From: JAUVUV01 sp964548275
Lineage (GTDB): Bacteria; Gemmatimonadota; Glassbacteria; GWA2-58-10
Length of the DNA: 64,000 nucleotides
Assembly: GCA_964548275.1 (NCBI GenBank)
Contig: CAZJQI010000007.1
Location: 37,579-101,578, forward strand
Direction: 5' to 3'
Of the stretch, positions 15,933-25,521 are shown one piece after another. A model generated the notes under the pieces. That model did not search any database, had not been told where the DNA came from, and was given only the letters and a program-made list of their open reading frames with translations. Position 1 is the stretch's first letter, and each line of letters starts with the position of its first letter. The position numbers and the translations under genes were made by a program.

Positions 15933-17624
15933 ATGTATAAATGGCTGAGGAAGCTTTCGTTACCTGCCTCATCCCTCAGGCTGTTGCTTGGCGGCCTTTT
16001 GATCCTGTCGGCTGTTGTAGATTTATCCTGCACCAGGAGGCAGACAGCGCGCCGGAGTGTGCCGGGCGAGGAATCCGAACGCACCAGGATCAGTCTGCAG
16101 GAACCGGCTGAAACCGAACAGATGGAAGAGCTTACCCTGCCCCAGATCGAGCAGGAAAAGCATCCTGACTACACTTTCAAAAGAGCGGAAAATGTTTTTG
16201 ACATTAATTTTGTGGAGACCGATCTTGGTTCCGCACTTCAATCAATGTGCGACATAATGTCTTATAATCTCCTCCTCGACCCGGCTGTTGTGGATACTCT
16301 CACACTCAGCCTCAGGGATGTTACCTTTTTCAAGTTCCTGGAAGTAGCTCTGGGTAAGAAAGGCTACGCCTACGAGATCGAGGATAATTTTCTCTACGTT
16401 TCCGCCCCTAAACTGGAAACCAGGATTTTCAACCTGAATTACCTGAACATCGCCCGCCAGCTTCAGGGAAGTATGAATATAACCGGCCAGGGTGGCCGGG
16501 TTTCAGGCGGACTCATTCCTCAGAGCAACACAATGTTACAGACCCGGGGAATTGTTAACCTCTGGGCTGATATTAGAAACTCCCTATCTGAAATTGTTTT
16601 AGGCGAGGGTGCTCGGGAGACAGCCACCATTACTTCGGAGGGAAGTTTTGGCAAATCAAATGAAGAAACCGGCCACCGGCTGGTTATCGAGCCGAACTCT
16701 GGTGTGATCCAAATTACAGCAACCCCGGATGTACTTGCCAAGGCCGAGGAATTTATCGAGGCTCTGGAGGCGAGTTTCCAGCGCCAGGTGCTGATCGAGG
16801 CCTGTTTCGCAGAGATCAGTCTGACAGACAGTTTGAAGGCTGGGCTGGAGTGGTCGATAATTCCTGACTTGACAAGCGTTTCCAACCTCAACGGCGCTAT
16901 CCCGGGGAGCGCGGGGGCAGGCCAGGCGCTCAGCCCTTCGGCCCGCGAGTTCCAGATGGGTGTCTCCAACGAAAATATCAATACCATTCTTACCGCCATA
17001 TCCAAACACGGCACTGTAAACGTTCTCCAGAGACCCCAGGTGAGCACCCTGAATAACCAGCCTGCCGTGATCAGGATCGCCCGGAACGAAACTTTCTTCC
17101 AGAGGCAGGAGACTCCCGGACAGCCGGCCACGGCTGCAAGCCCCGCAACACAACCGGTAGTCAACTACGTCCCGATCCAGCAGCCTACCGGCGTGGTGCT
17201 CAACCTTGTTCCCAAGATCGGTGATGACGGGCTGATTATCATGTCGATCAGGCCCTCGATTACCTCGATCGCCGCTGTGGCAACAAGCCCGGATGGACTT
17301 AGCGCCAGCCCGATCACGGATGTGCGGGAACTTGATACTGTGGCCAAGGTCCGTCACGGGCAGACCATTATTCTCGCCGGCCTGATCCAGGAACGCGATC
17401 TGGAGGAAACCAGGGAAACCCCGGTCCTTTCGAAGCTGCCGATCCTGGGCAGACTGTTTAAGCAGGTAAGAAAGAACCGCGCTAAAGTAGAACTGGTAAT
17501 CCTGCTTACTCTTTATATCAATTACAGCAGAACCTCGGAAGAAATTACAGCCGAACAGCTTCCAACTTACAGGGAAGCGGTAACAAGATACAAAATCAAT
17601 CAAGGCGGCTTTATCAAGCAATAA
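15933..17624 (+). CDS. mshL: MshL/PilQ-like secretin
   Basis: Forms the outer-membrane ring for a type IV pilus or type II-like export system. Seen in the 563 aa: an N-terminal hydrophobic signal ending near a Cys at residue about 30, though the lipobox is poor; an STN-type domain (FDINFVETDLGSALQSMC, about 90-165); an N1-like region; and the secretin core from QVLIEACFAEISLTDSL to the end, with TGVVLNLVPKIGDDGLI and LAGLIQERDLEETRETPVL before LPILGRLF. Order secretin, ExeA-like ATPase and TPR protein matches mshL-mshM-mshN. GGAG lies nine bases before the ATG. No pilin or assembly ATPase gene is in the window. Confidence 0.85.
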   Translation: MYKWLRKLSLPASSLRLLLGGLLILSAVVDLSCTRRQTARRSVPGEESERTRISLQEPAETEQMEELTLPQIEQEKHPDYTFKRAENVFDINFVETDLGSALQSMCDIMSYNLLLDPAVVDTLTLSLRDVTFFKFLEVALGKKGYAYEIEDNFLYVSAPKLETRIFNLNYLNIARQLQGSMNITGQGGRVSGGLIPQSNTMLQTRGIVNLWADIRNSLSEIVLGEGARETATITSEGSFGKSNEETGHRLVIEPNSGVIQITATPDVLAKAEEFIEALEASFQRQVLIEACFAEISLTDSLKAGLEWSIIPDLTSVSNLNGAIPGSAGAGQALSPSAREFQMGVSNENINTILTAISKHGTVNVLQRPQVSTLNNQPAVIRIARNETFFQRQETPGQPATAASPATQPVVNYVPIQQPTGVVLNLVPKIGDDGLIIMSIRPSITSIAAVATSPDGLSASPITDVRELDTVAKVRHGQTIILAGLIQERDLEETRETPVLSKLPILGRLFKQVRKNRAKVELVILLTLYINYSRTSEEITAEQLPTYREAVTRYKINQGGFIKQ

Positions 17625-17678
17625 CTTCATTCTGCCTTGATACATCCAGTCCGTAAAAAATTCGAGTTTGCCGGGCTT

Positions 17679-19418
17679 ATGTACCTTGATTTTTTTGAAC
17701 TTAAAGAGAAGCCTTTCTCCCTGACTCCTGATCCGCGGTTCCTGTTCCTGAGCGAAAGCCACCGCCAGGCGCTGGACCACCTGATTTACGGTATCCAGGA
17801 GCATGAGGGTTTCATACTTATCGTCGGCGATATTGGCACCGGTAAAACCACGATTTGCCGGGAACTGCTCGAGAGGCTCGACAAGAGTGTGGCCAGTGCG
17901 CTGATCCTCAACCCCATGCTCAGCGAGCAGGAGCTTCTGGAAGCCATCGTACAGGATTTCGACATCCGGTTCGATATTGCCCCTAAAGAGGGTGAAACCG
18001 GAGAAGAAAGCCGCAAGATATTCGAAAACCTGGACTCAGAGACCCAGAACGCTCTTGAGTTGAACCCGCTGATACCAGGCAGGAAGGTATTGGAAAACAT
18101 TATCAAGAAAGTCGAACCGGGCCGCCGGAGCCGGTTGACTAAAAAAGAACTTATCGACCAGCTTAACGCTCATCTGCTCAAGCTTGCGGAAAAAGGCGGA
18201 AACGCCGTACTGATAATCGACGAGGCGCAAAACTTGTCTCCCCAGGTGCTCGAGCAGATAAGGATTCTCTCGAACCTTGAAACTACAAAGCAGAAGCTGC
18301 TTCAGATTGTACTGGTGGGCCAGCTCGAGCTCAAGCGCAAGCTGGAACAGCCCGATCTTCGCCAGTTAAACCAGCGAATTTCGATTCGCTACCGGCTTAA
18401 ACCCCTTACCTACGAGGAAACCAAAAGGTATGTGGAACACCGGCTGTTCATTGCCGGTTCGAACAGCTCGGTAACCTTTACGGATGAGGCCTACCGGAAT
18501 ATCTATGACTATTCCAGCGGCGTGCCCCGTCTGGTAAACCTGATCTGCGAGCGCTGTCTGCTTGCTGCTTATGTGGACCAGGTGCGCAAGGTGGATTCCG
18601 ACCTGGTGCTACGCTGCCGTGATTCACTGGAAGGTGATCTGGAAGAACCAGACGGAACCGAGGAAAGCAGACCTCTATCTGAAAAGGCGGTGGCCGGGCC
18701 CTGGGAAAGGCAAAAGGAGGGTTTTCTCTCCTGGCTGCTGGACAGCCAAAGTAAGTCACGCAAAATTCTTTTATTGTTTTTAGCAGCTTTGGCTGCTGCC
18801 AGCCTTCTGCTTATACTCTTCAGTGTCGGTATGGTCGAGACATGGCAGGGGAAGGCTCCGCAGACAGCGCTGGAACAAAAAGCCTCCCTGTCCCAGAGTT
18901 TGTCCCCGGCGGTGCGGCTGGCGTTTTCCATTCAGCTCGGGGCGTTTCAGAATCTGGATGGCGGTCTCGAGCAGATGAGGCTTCTTTCCGAGCAGGGGCT
19001 CCAGAAACAGCTCTATATCGTCCCGCTCCATATCGTTCAGCTCGGGGGACGCTGGTACAGGCTATTTTGCGGTGGGTTTCCGTCCAAAACCTCGGCGCGC
19101 GCAGAACTTAATGACCTGGTGGACCGGGGAATAATCAAGGCCGGCAGCGCAAGGATTCTGGAAACCTCTCTCGCATTCAATCTGGGTGATTTTACCGACC
19201 GCCGGGTGGCAGAGGGAAAACGCAGCCAGTATATGAACCGCTGGCGGATCCCGGCCTACATTTTTCAACTGGAGATCAGGGACGAAACCCCTGTTTACAG
19301 GCTTTATGCCGGGGCTTTCGAGGAGAGAGAACAAGCCTCCTTCCTGGCCGACCGCATCGAAGAGGCCGGTTTGAGCCAGGTCCTGGTTGAAAGGTTGGGT
19401 TCCTGGCCTCTGAGATGA
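17679..19418 (+). CDS. ExeA/MshM-like AAA ATPase with C-terminal SPOR repeats
   Basis: ATG 17679 (MYLDFFELKEKPFSLTPDPR) is the family start; the frame also opens at TTG 17637. The 579-aa protein has Walker A GDIGTGKTT at about 50-58, Walker B VLIIDEAQNL near 185, and an arginine-rich sensor region LRQLNQRISIRY. An insertion of about 45 residues lies between the Walker motifs. A membrane helix (about 360-385) is followed by a SPOR domain (FSIQLGAFQNLDGGLEQM) and a second SPOR-like segment at the end (YRLYAGAFEEREQASFLA). ExeA/GspA proteins help a secretin cross peptidoglycan; SPOR domains bind denuded glycan strands, which fits that job. Confidence 0.87.
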   Translation: MYLDFFELKEKPFSLTPDPRFLFLSESHRQALDHLIYGIQEHEGFILIVGDIGTGKTTICRELLERLDKSVASALILNPMLSEQELLEAIVQDFDIRFDIAPKEGETGEESRKIFENLDSETQNALELNPLIPGRKVLENIIKKVEPGRRSRLTKKELIDQLNAHLLKLAEKGGNAVLIIDEAQNLSPQVLEQIRILSNLETTKQKLLQIVLVGQLELKRKLEQPDLRQLNQRISIRYRLKPLTYEETKRYVEHRLFIAGSNSSVTFTDEAYRNIYDYSSGVPRLVNLICERCLLAAYVDQVRKVDSDLVLRCRDSLEGDLEEPDGTEESRPLSEKAVAGPWERQKEGFLSWLLDSQSKSRKILLLFLAALAAASLLLILFSVGMVETWQGKAPQTALEQKASLSQSLSPAVRLAFSIQLGAFQNLDGGLEQMRLLSEQGLQKQLYIVPLHIVQLGGRWYRLFCGGFPSKTSARAELNDLVDRGIIKAGSARILETSLAFNLGDFTDRRVAEGKRSQYMNRWRIPAYIFQLEIRDETPVYRLYAGAFEEREQASFLADRIEEAGLSQVLVERLGSWPLR

Positions 19419-19448
19419 CTTTCTCGCCAGGAGTTGGAGAGCAGTTCG

Positions 19449-20729
19449 ATGAGTATCATTGCGGATGCCTTAAAAAAAGCGCAGCGTAAGGGAGATAGCC
19501 GTGTCGCCCCGCCTCCTCCTTTCGATCTGAAGAAAGAGGAGGGAGCTCAAAAAGGCGTACCCGTATCCCCTAAGCCGCTTTCAGTAACGCCTCCGGGTGA
19601 ACCCACAGCCAAGAAAGTACCTGCTGCCACAGGGGCCCCGCGCGCGGTGCCGGTCGCAAAGGCGCAAAAGGCTGGAGCGAAAGTTGCCAGGCGTTGGAGC
19701 GTGCGCATCCCGATTGTGTTTACCATAATACTGGCCGTTTTCGCTGCTCTGATATTTTATGTAAATAAAATCTATCTCCCCGGCCTACCTTCTGCCGCCG
19801 GGGAACAGGAGAGTCTGGTAAAGGCTCCAGAAGAAACAGGTGAAAAGATGGAAGAGACAGCGGTTGCCTCGGCCGAAGGCGCAGATCAAGCGGCAGAGCG
19901 GACAATTGTACCCGAAACCGCGGCTCCGGTGTCCGAACCGGCGGAGACCGAAGCAGAGGTAGATCAAGCCAACGACCTTGGAAGCACCGCCGGAATACCT
20001 GCCGGTGTCCAGGTGACGGGCATCCCGACCGACGGTCTACTTCCTCCACAAGAGGGGCCTTTAACTGAGCAACCCCCTCCAGGCAGTACCTCTGTCGGTA
20101 TAGTACAGAAAGACCGCGATAAAGAGAGAGAGCTGCGGGAAGACATCTATCATTTCAACATGGCGGTTTATTTCCAGCGCAGGAACGATATCCAGTCCGC
20201 ACTGTTGGAGTATGCCAGGGTGATTGATTTTTCCCCGTACAATGCGGAAGTCTATAACAACATGGGTGCGCTTTACAACCAGATCGGCGAGTATGAGAAA
20301 GCGGTCGCGGTGCTGCAGAAAGCGCTGATAATCGACCCCTCTTACAGCAAGGCCCATAACAATATCGGCCTGGTTTATTACGAGGGCGGTCATCTCGAAC
20401 GGGCGCAGGCTCATCTGGCAAGGGCGATCGAACTTGCACCGGCCGATCTGGAAAGTTATAACAACCTGGGCCTGGTCTATAAGAAAATGAATGAACCGGA
20501 CAAGGCGGAAGAGGCTTTTTCCCGTGCGTTGGCGATCAATCCGGATTATGCCGCCGCCCATTATAACCTGGCGCTCTTATATGAGGAGAGCGGCCGGCTG
20601 GAGGAGGCAAGGCGGCACTACAATGGTTTTATTGCCGGCGGGGGCGGCAGCCCTGAGCTTAACTTCAAAGTTCAGCGGCGCCTACAAAGATTTATCCAGT
20701 CGAAACCCGGCTCATCCCCTGACTTTTGA
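19449..20729 (+). CDS. GspB/MshN-like membrane-anchored TPR protein
   Basis: ATG 19449, nine bases after GGAG, gives MSIIADALKKAQRK, the short N-terminal signature shared by GspB/ExeB and MshN proteins. The 426-aa chain continues with a Pro/Ala-rich segment, a single transmembrane helix (VRIPIVFTIILAVFAALIFYV written in part as IPIVFTIILAVFAAL), an acidic and Pro-rich linker, and four or more TPR units from about residue 225 (NAEVYNNMGALYNQIGEYEK and repeats). The TPR part should be periplasmic. Together with the two genes upstream it forms the envelope-spanning part of an Msh-like machine. Confidence 0.83.
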   Translation: MSIIADALKKAQRKGDSRVAPPPPFDLKKEEGAQKGVPVSPKPLSVTPPGEPTAKKVPAATGAPRAVPVAKAQKAGAKVARRWSVRIPIVFTIILAVFAALIFYVNKIYLPGLPSAAGEQESLVKAPEETGEKMEETAVASAEGADQAAERTIVPETAAPVSEPAETEAEVDQANDLGSTAGIPAGVQVTGIPTDGLLPPQEGPLTEQPPPGSTSVGIVQKDRDKERELREDIYHFNMAVYFQRRNDIQSALLEYARVIDFSPYNAEVYNNMGALYNQIGEYEKAVAVLQKALIIDPSYSKAHNNIGLVYYEGGHLERAQAHLARAIELAPADLESYNNLGLVYKKMNEPDKAEEAFSRALAINPDYAAAHYNLALLYEESGRLEEARRHYNGFIAGGGGSPELNFKVQRRLQRFIQSKPGSSPDF

Positions 20730-21000
20730 ACTCTCGCCAGACAATTTTCAACGCACTCATTCATTCCGCATAGCTGCTCCAACCACTGCGCCCTGTAAAT
20801 TACGAAGATTGTCAGGCTTCAATCTCCGGCCACTGGAGATAAGATATTGTGCAGAGAGCCAAATTTTTTCATATTGATTATAATTATTCTTGCCCAACGA
20901 TGGGATAACGGATCCAGATAGATTGAACCAGCCAGTTATTGAGGTTTAAAGGCCCCAGCGCAATACGCCTGGTCAATTCCTTATTAAGTCGGGTTTGTTG

Positions 21001-22866
21001 ATGGCTTTGCAAACCGGAAAACGCACTTCCAGGGATAAACGAATCCAGGAAAAGCTCTCCACCTTGCCTTCAAAGCCCGGAGTGTACACGATGCTCGACT
21101 CGGGCGGAAAGATTCTCTATGTTGGCAAGGCAAAGAAATTGTCCAGCCGGGTACGAAGTTATTTTCGCAGCGCTCCGGCAAACCCCAAGATCGCCGCACT
21201 TTTAGAACGCATCGCGGATATTGAGTATATCGTGACCGACAGCGAGGTGGAAGCCTTGATTCTGGAAAGCAATCTGATCAAGGAACACCAGCCGCGTTAC
21301 AATGTCAATCTCAAGGACGACAAGCGCTACCCGTATCTTAAAGTAACTGTGAACGAACCTTTCCCGCGGGTGCTTGTCACCCGGCGATACCTGAACGACG
21401 GTGCACGCTATTATGGTCCTTACACCAACGCCGGAGCCTTGCGCACCACTCTGGAGGTGCTGCACAAGGTATTCCCTCTTCGCAGTTGCAGTCACAAGCT
21501 GCCGGAGAAACGCGGGGCGCGCGAGTGTCTTAATTTCCACCTGGGAAAATGCTCCGGCCCCTGCCATGGCCACATCTCCCACGAGGACTACACTGCAATG
21601 GTGGCGGAGGTGCTTCAATTTCTCGAAGGTAAGACCGAGCAAGTCGCCAGGCGTCTGGAGGAACGGATGCAGCAGGCAAGGATCCAGCTTGATTTCGAGC
21701 TTGCCGCGCGCTACCGCGACCAATTGGCCTCGGTGCGCAAGGTGAGCGAACGCCAGAAGATGCACGCATTGGGTGGCGGCGACGGAGACTTTCTGGCGGT
21801 ATCAGTGGATGGGAGCGACGCTTGTGTTGTCATTCTCAAGATCAGAAGCGGCAAAATGATCGGCAGCGAGCACCGATATCTGAAAAACAGCCTCAGGGAA
21901 CCGCTCTCTGCGGTTCTCAACGCCTTTATCGGCCAGAACTATATCTCGGACCGCGAGTACCCGGGCGAGGTATACCTGAGCCAGGATATCGAGGACAGGG
22001 AATCTTTAGAGGAGATCCTGAGCCGGGTTACAGGCCGAAGAGTGAAAATACACGTACCTGCACGCGGAGATAAAGCGCGGCTGATCGGGATGGCAGAAAA
22101 AAACAGCCACCTGCTTCTGGAAGAGCTTGTCATGCGCAGAGAGCAGGCCCGCCAGCGAGTTCCCGAGGCACTTCTGGGATTGCAAAAAACATTGAAACTG
22201 CCGAGTCTTCCCAGGCTTGCAGTCTGTTTCGACGTATCTACTATCCAGGGCCAGTATGCAGTCGCCGCGATGAGTTGTTTCCGCAACGGCTATCCATACA
22301 AGGGGGGGTACCGGAGATTCAGAATTCGCCACCAGCGTGGCCAGGATGACTTTGCGATGATAAACGAGGCAGTGCGCCGCTATTTCGAAAGAGTGGCCAA
22401 AGGGGAACTCGACATGCCCCAGCTCGTGGTGATAGATGGCGGCAAGGGCCAGCTCGGAGCGGCATGCGAGGCGATCAGGGAGGCAGGCGCTGATCTGCCG
22501 CCAATCGTAGCTCTGGCAAAAAAGGAGGAAGAACTTTATTTTCCGGACAAGCCTGCGCCGTACTCTCTGTCCAGGAGGAGCGAAGCGCTGAAGCTCCTTC
22601 AGCGGTTGCGGGATGAAGCCCACCGTTTTGCGCTGACCTACCATCGCAAGCTCAGAAAGAAAGAGACTCTGAGAACCCGTCTGGAGGAAATACCTGGGGT
22701 GGGTCCGGCCAGGGTGCGAACCCTGCTGAACGCGTTCGGCTCACCCTCAGCAGTGGCTCAGGCAAATGAGCGGCAACTGGCTTCCCTGCAGGGGATCTCC
22801 CCGGCGCTGGCAAGTAGGATTATCGAGCATATGAAAGGTGAAAAGACGGATGCTGAAAGTACTTAA
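21001..22866 (+). CDS. uvrC: excinuclease ABC subunit C
   Basis: Makes both incisions in nucleotide excision repair with UvrA and UvrB. The 621-aa length is normal. Domains in order: GIY-YIG nuclease (KPGVYTMLDSGGKILYVGK, residues about 22-95), a Cys-containing linker (ARECLNFHLGKCSGPC), UVR motif for UvrB contact (about 205-240), the RNase H-like second nuclease (AVCFDVSTIQG and VVIDGGKGQL) and a C-terminal helix-hairpin-helix pair (EEIPGVGPARVRTLL). ATG 21001 is used; a TTG lies two codons earlier. A TATAAT at 20879-20884 could be part of its promoter but lacks a good -35 box. Confidence 0.96.
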   Translation: MALQTGKRTSRDKRIQEKLSTLPSKPGVYTMLDSGGKILYVGKAKKLSSRVRSYFRSAPANPKIAALLERIADIEYIVTDSEVEALILESNLIKEHQPRYNVNLKDDKRYPYLKVTVNEPFPRVLVTRRYLNDGARYYGPYTNAGALRTTLEVLHKVFPLRSCSHKLPEKRGARECLNFHLGKCSGPCHGHISHEDYTAMVAEVLQFLEGKTEQVARRLEERMQQARIQLDFELAARYRDQLASVRKVSERQKMHALGGGDGDFLAVSVDGSDACVVILKIRSGKMIGSEHRYLKNSLREPLSAVLNAFIGQNYISDREYPGEVYLSQDIEDRESLEEILSRVTGRRVKIHVPARGDKARLIGMAEKNSHLLLEELVMRREQARQRVPEALLGLQKTLKLPSLPRLAVCFDVSTIQGQYAVAAMSCFRNGYPYKGGYRRFRIRHQRGQDDFAMINEAVRRYFERVAKGELDMPQLVVIDGGKGQLGAACEAIREAGADLPPIVALAKKEEELYFPDKPAPYSLSRRSEALKLLQRLRDEAHRFALTYHRKLRKKETLRTRLEEIPGVGPARVRTLLNAFGSPSAVAQANERQLASLQGISPALASRIIEHMKGEKTDAEST

Positions 22867-23473
22867 ACTTCCGGTGGAACCTTTGGAATCGAATTGCTAC
22901 CTGGTGTGGGATACGGATAACAATGAGGCGGTGGTGATCGATCCCGGCGGGGAAGCAGATAGGATAATCGCGGCGATCCACAGGCGAAAACTGAACCTGC
23001 GTTATATCCTGAACACTCACGGCCACGGAGATCATATTGCGGCTAACGGAAAATTAAAGGCCGAATACGGGGTTCCTCTGCTGATCCACCAGGCAGATGC
23101 CCCGATGCTTACCGATCCGGATTTAAATATGTCGGCCGTTTTGGGCCTGCCGGTAACCAGCCCGGAACAGGACGGATTCCTTATTCCAGGCGAAAAGGTG
23201 AGTTTTGGCGGCCTTTCGCTTGAAATAATCGCCACACCCGGACACAGTTCCGGAGGTGTGTCGTTTTACGGCGAAGGGGTTGTTTTCTCCGGGGATGCGC
23301 TGTTTTTCGGCTCTATCGGCAGGTGCGATCTTCCATCTGGCGATGGGGAACTGTTGATCAGAAGTATCAAGGAAAATCTGCTCACCCTGCCGGAAGACAT
23401 CCGGGTGTTTCCTGGACACGGGCAGAACACGACAATCGGAATGGAGAAAAATTGCAACCCATTTCTCGTATAA
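22850..23473 (+). CDS. metallo-beta-lactamase-fold hydrolase (glyoxalase II-like)
   Basis: A 207-aa cytoplasmic hydrolase with the metal motif THGHGDH near residue 58, a second ligand in TPGHSSGGVSFY, the bridging Asp in FSGDALF and a final His in FPGHGQNT. Length and motif order match the YcbL/GloB-like group, which includes short glyoxalase II enzymes and persulfide dioxygenases; the substrate is not settled by sequence. ATG 22850 has AAGGTG upstream and overlaps the end of uvrC by 17 bases. The next gene starts inside its 3' end. Confidence 0.85.
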   Translation: MLKVLKLPVEPLESNCYLVWDTDNNEAVVIDPGGEADRIIAAIHRRKLNLRYILNTHGHGDHIAANGKLKAEYGVPLLIHQADAPMLTDPDLNMSAVLGLPVTSPEQDGFLIPGEKVSFGGLSLEIIATPGHSSGGVSFYGEGVVFSGDALFFGSIGRCDLPSGDGELLIRSIKENLLTLPEDIRVFPGHGQNTTIGMEKNCNPFLV

Positions 23474-24399
23474 AGAAAGCTTCCAGCCCCTCTGAGCGCT
23501 TGCTTCGCGAATTTTGTCTCGAGCAGTTCCAGGATTACCTGATGTTCGAGCGTAACCTGGCAAAGAACACGCTCCAGGCTTACAGGCGGGATATCGAGTG
23601 TTTTATCCGTGATATGGCAGACAGAAAAGTGGCCCGCCCTGGTAAGGTGGACCGGAAAATGGTAGCAGAGTACCTGAACAGCCTCGCTGGTTTGCCGCTT
23701 GCCCCCAGCTCACTGGCTCGAAAGACAAGTGCGCTTCGGCTCTATTTCCGCTTTCTCGCAAGTGGAAAAGAAATCGCGAAAGATCCCACAGACGGCATCG
23801 AACTACCGCGCCAGACTCGCCACCTGCCGAAGGTGCTCACCCTGGAAGAGATTCTCGAAATGCTGAACGCGGTGGATAAAAACAGTAAGGGAGGATTGCG
23901 CGACACGGCGCTAATCGAGGTCATGTACGGCACAGGCATGCGCGTTTCGGAAATTGTCGGTTTCCGGCTGGAGGATATCCGAGTTAGCGAACAGGTTATT
24001 CTGGTTTTCGGCAAGGGCTCCAAAGAGAGAGTGGTTCCCTTGGGCGATATCGCCTTGAAAGCCTTGAACGAATATCTGGAGAAGAAGCGTCCCCTGCTGG
24101 ATCGCAAGGGTAAAGGCGCAGGAAGGGTGTTTCTCAATCTGAGGGATGGAAGCCCGATCACCCGGATGGGTATCTGGAAAGTATTACGCAAATATGCTGG
24201 ACTGGCCGGGATAGAACACAAGGTTCATCCTCACGTGCTTAGACATTCTTTCGCCACGCACCTTGTGGAGAACGGCGCCGACCTTCGGGCCGTGCAGGAA
24301 ATGCTCGGGCATGCCGACATATCAACCACCAAGATCTATACCCACTTGAGTGGTGAAACCCTGCGACAGGTTCATCGCGATTCCCATCCGCGGGCCTGA
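23452..24399 (+). CDS. xerD: site-specific tyrosine recombinase, XerC/XerD type
   Basis: Resolves chromosome dimers at dif in partnership with a second Xer protein, or acts alone as XerH/XerA-type enzyme. From TTG 23452 (GGAG five bases upstream) the protein is 315 aa, close to the family norm of about 300. The N-terminal SAM-like core-binding domain covers about 20-105. Catalytic residues are complete: Arg164, Lys188, His261, Arg264, His287 and Tyr296. The start overlaps the hydrolase stop by 22 bases. The protein lacks the accessory domains of integrative-element integrases, and neighbours are housekeeping genes, so a core role is likely. XerC and XerD cannot be told apart here. Confidence 0.9.
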   Translation: MQPISRIKKASSPSERLLREFCLEQFQDYLMFERNLAKNTLQAYRRDIECFIRDMADRKVARPGKVDRKMVAEYLNSLAGLPLAPSSLARKTSALRLYFRFLASGKEIAKDPTDGIELPRQTRHLPKVLTLEEILEMLNAVDKNSKGGLRDTALIEVMYGTGMRVSEIVGFRLEDIRVSEQVILVFGKGSKERVVPLGDIALKALNEYLEKKRPLLDRKGKGAGRVFLNLRDGSPITRMGIWKVLRKYAGLAGIEHKVHPHVLRHSFATHLVENGADLRAVQEMLGHADISTTKIYTHLSGETLRQVHRDSHPRA

Positions 24400-24477
24400 A
24401 TATATTATAAGTTAACCGGATCTTTCATGCTATCTCAAGTGTATATTAAAATACGTCTTATCTATTATCTTAAATAA

Positions 24478-25293
24478 ATGAACAGCCTCATACGTCAAAT
24501 AACAATAGAAAGCCTCCGGTTTGAGAAATCAGCAGGAGAGCCAAGCGGTCCGCAGGCGAAAGCGCTTAACTGGAAGATCGAGGCAGGCTGTATCTGGGTA
24601 GTGACTGGAGGAAGCCAGGCAGGGTGCACTCTGTTGCTGAGGGTCCTGGCTGGTCTGGAGCGCCCGGCTGGCGGAAAGATACTTATCAGCCATGGAGAAG
24701 AGGGTAAGCCCCCTGAAAGGTTGCACGAGAGTGGAATCGGTATCGCTTACCTTCCACCACCTGGTGAGGAAACATTTACCGGAACCACAGTTGAAGAGGA
24801 ACTGCTCTTTTATTCGGAAAGTAAAGACAATCTGGAAGAAAAGCTCGATTCAATCACAGAGAACTTCGGCTTCGATTTTAAGCGCTGTCTGGGTCGTTCT
24901 GTCTGGGAACTGAGCGCAAGCCAGAGACGCTGCCTTCTTTTGATATCGCAGGCTCTCGCCCTGCCGTCAATCTGGGTTTGCGATCAGCCGCTTGCACTTC
25001 TCGACTCCAGGCGTGCCCGTGCTGTGGCAGACTTTTTTCGCTGTGAAGCAAATCGGGGTGCAGCGATAATTGCTGCATTGATTGAAGCTGGACAGGTGCT
25101 GGATTTGGCCCACAAGGTACTAATTATTGATGAGCGAAGGGAGGTGGTTTATCAAGGTAAAACCAGTAGTGTCCCGCCTGACACGGCAGTCAGGTTGGGC
25201 TGGAATCCGGCTCTGTACAGGGCGGCTCGACTGGCAGGCGAAGGATCGGATATAAAAAGCCTGCTTGACATTTCAGCTCGGAAAAGAGAGTGA
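24478..25293 (+). CDS. degenerate ABC-type ATPase lacking catalytic residues
   Basis: A 271-aa protein with the full outline of an ABC ATPase but altered key sites. Walker A reads GGSQAGCT at 44-51, with Cys50 where the invariant Lys should be. The signature is LSASQ (145-149) instead of LSGGQ. Walker B is WVCDQ, with Gln170 replacing the catalytic Glu, while the D-loop ALLD is kept. The H-loop His is not found in AALIEAG. It should not hydrolyse ATP normally. The frame is otherwise intact, which suggests selection for a structural or regulatory role. No permease gene is adjacent. The upstream 78 bases are AT-rich; no strong ribosome site. Confidence 0.7.
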   Translation: MNSLIRQITIESLRFEKSAGEPSGPQAKALNWKIEAGCIWVVTGGSQAGCTLLLRVLAGLERPAGGKILISHGEEGKPPERLHESGIGIAYLPPPGEETFTGTTVEEELLFYSESKDNLEEKLDSITENFGFDFKRCLGRSVWELSASQRRCLLLISQALALPSIWVCDQPLALLDSRRARAVADFFRCEANRGAAIIAALIEAGQVLDLAHKVLIIDERREVVYQGKTSSVPPDTAVRLGWNPALYRAARLAGEGSDIKSLLDISARKRE

Positions 25294-25375
25294 AAACAGC
25301 CGTGTTCAAGGATTTGTTATACAGAATCAAGTAAATATCCGTTTGTGTCTACTTCAGACCGGGGATGGTTTTTTC

Positions 25376-25404
25376 TTGACTGGCCTGGAGATAAATTCTA
25401 TTTT
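25376..25404 (+). promoter_or_regulatory. sigma-70 promoter before the TPR gene
   Basis: TTGACT (25376-25381) and TATTTT (25399-25404) are spaced 17 bases apart, about 120 bases before the TPR gene. A 6-bp hairpin (25455-25460 with 25465-25470, loop AAAG) lies in the leader. Confidence 0.55.
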
Positions 25405-25521
25405 ACTTGCCAGTTCGCATCTGAGAGTATTTCCTGTGAATTGTCAAGTTGCTGGCCGGTAAAGACCGGCTTTGATAACTAGCAAAAATCTTTTCAATCT
25501 TTAGTAAAAAAGGATATAAAA

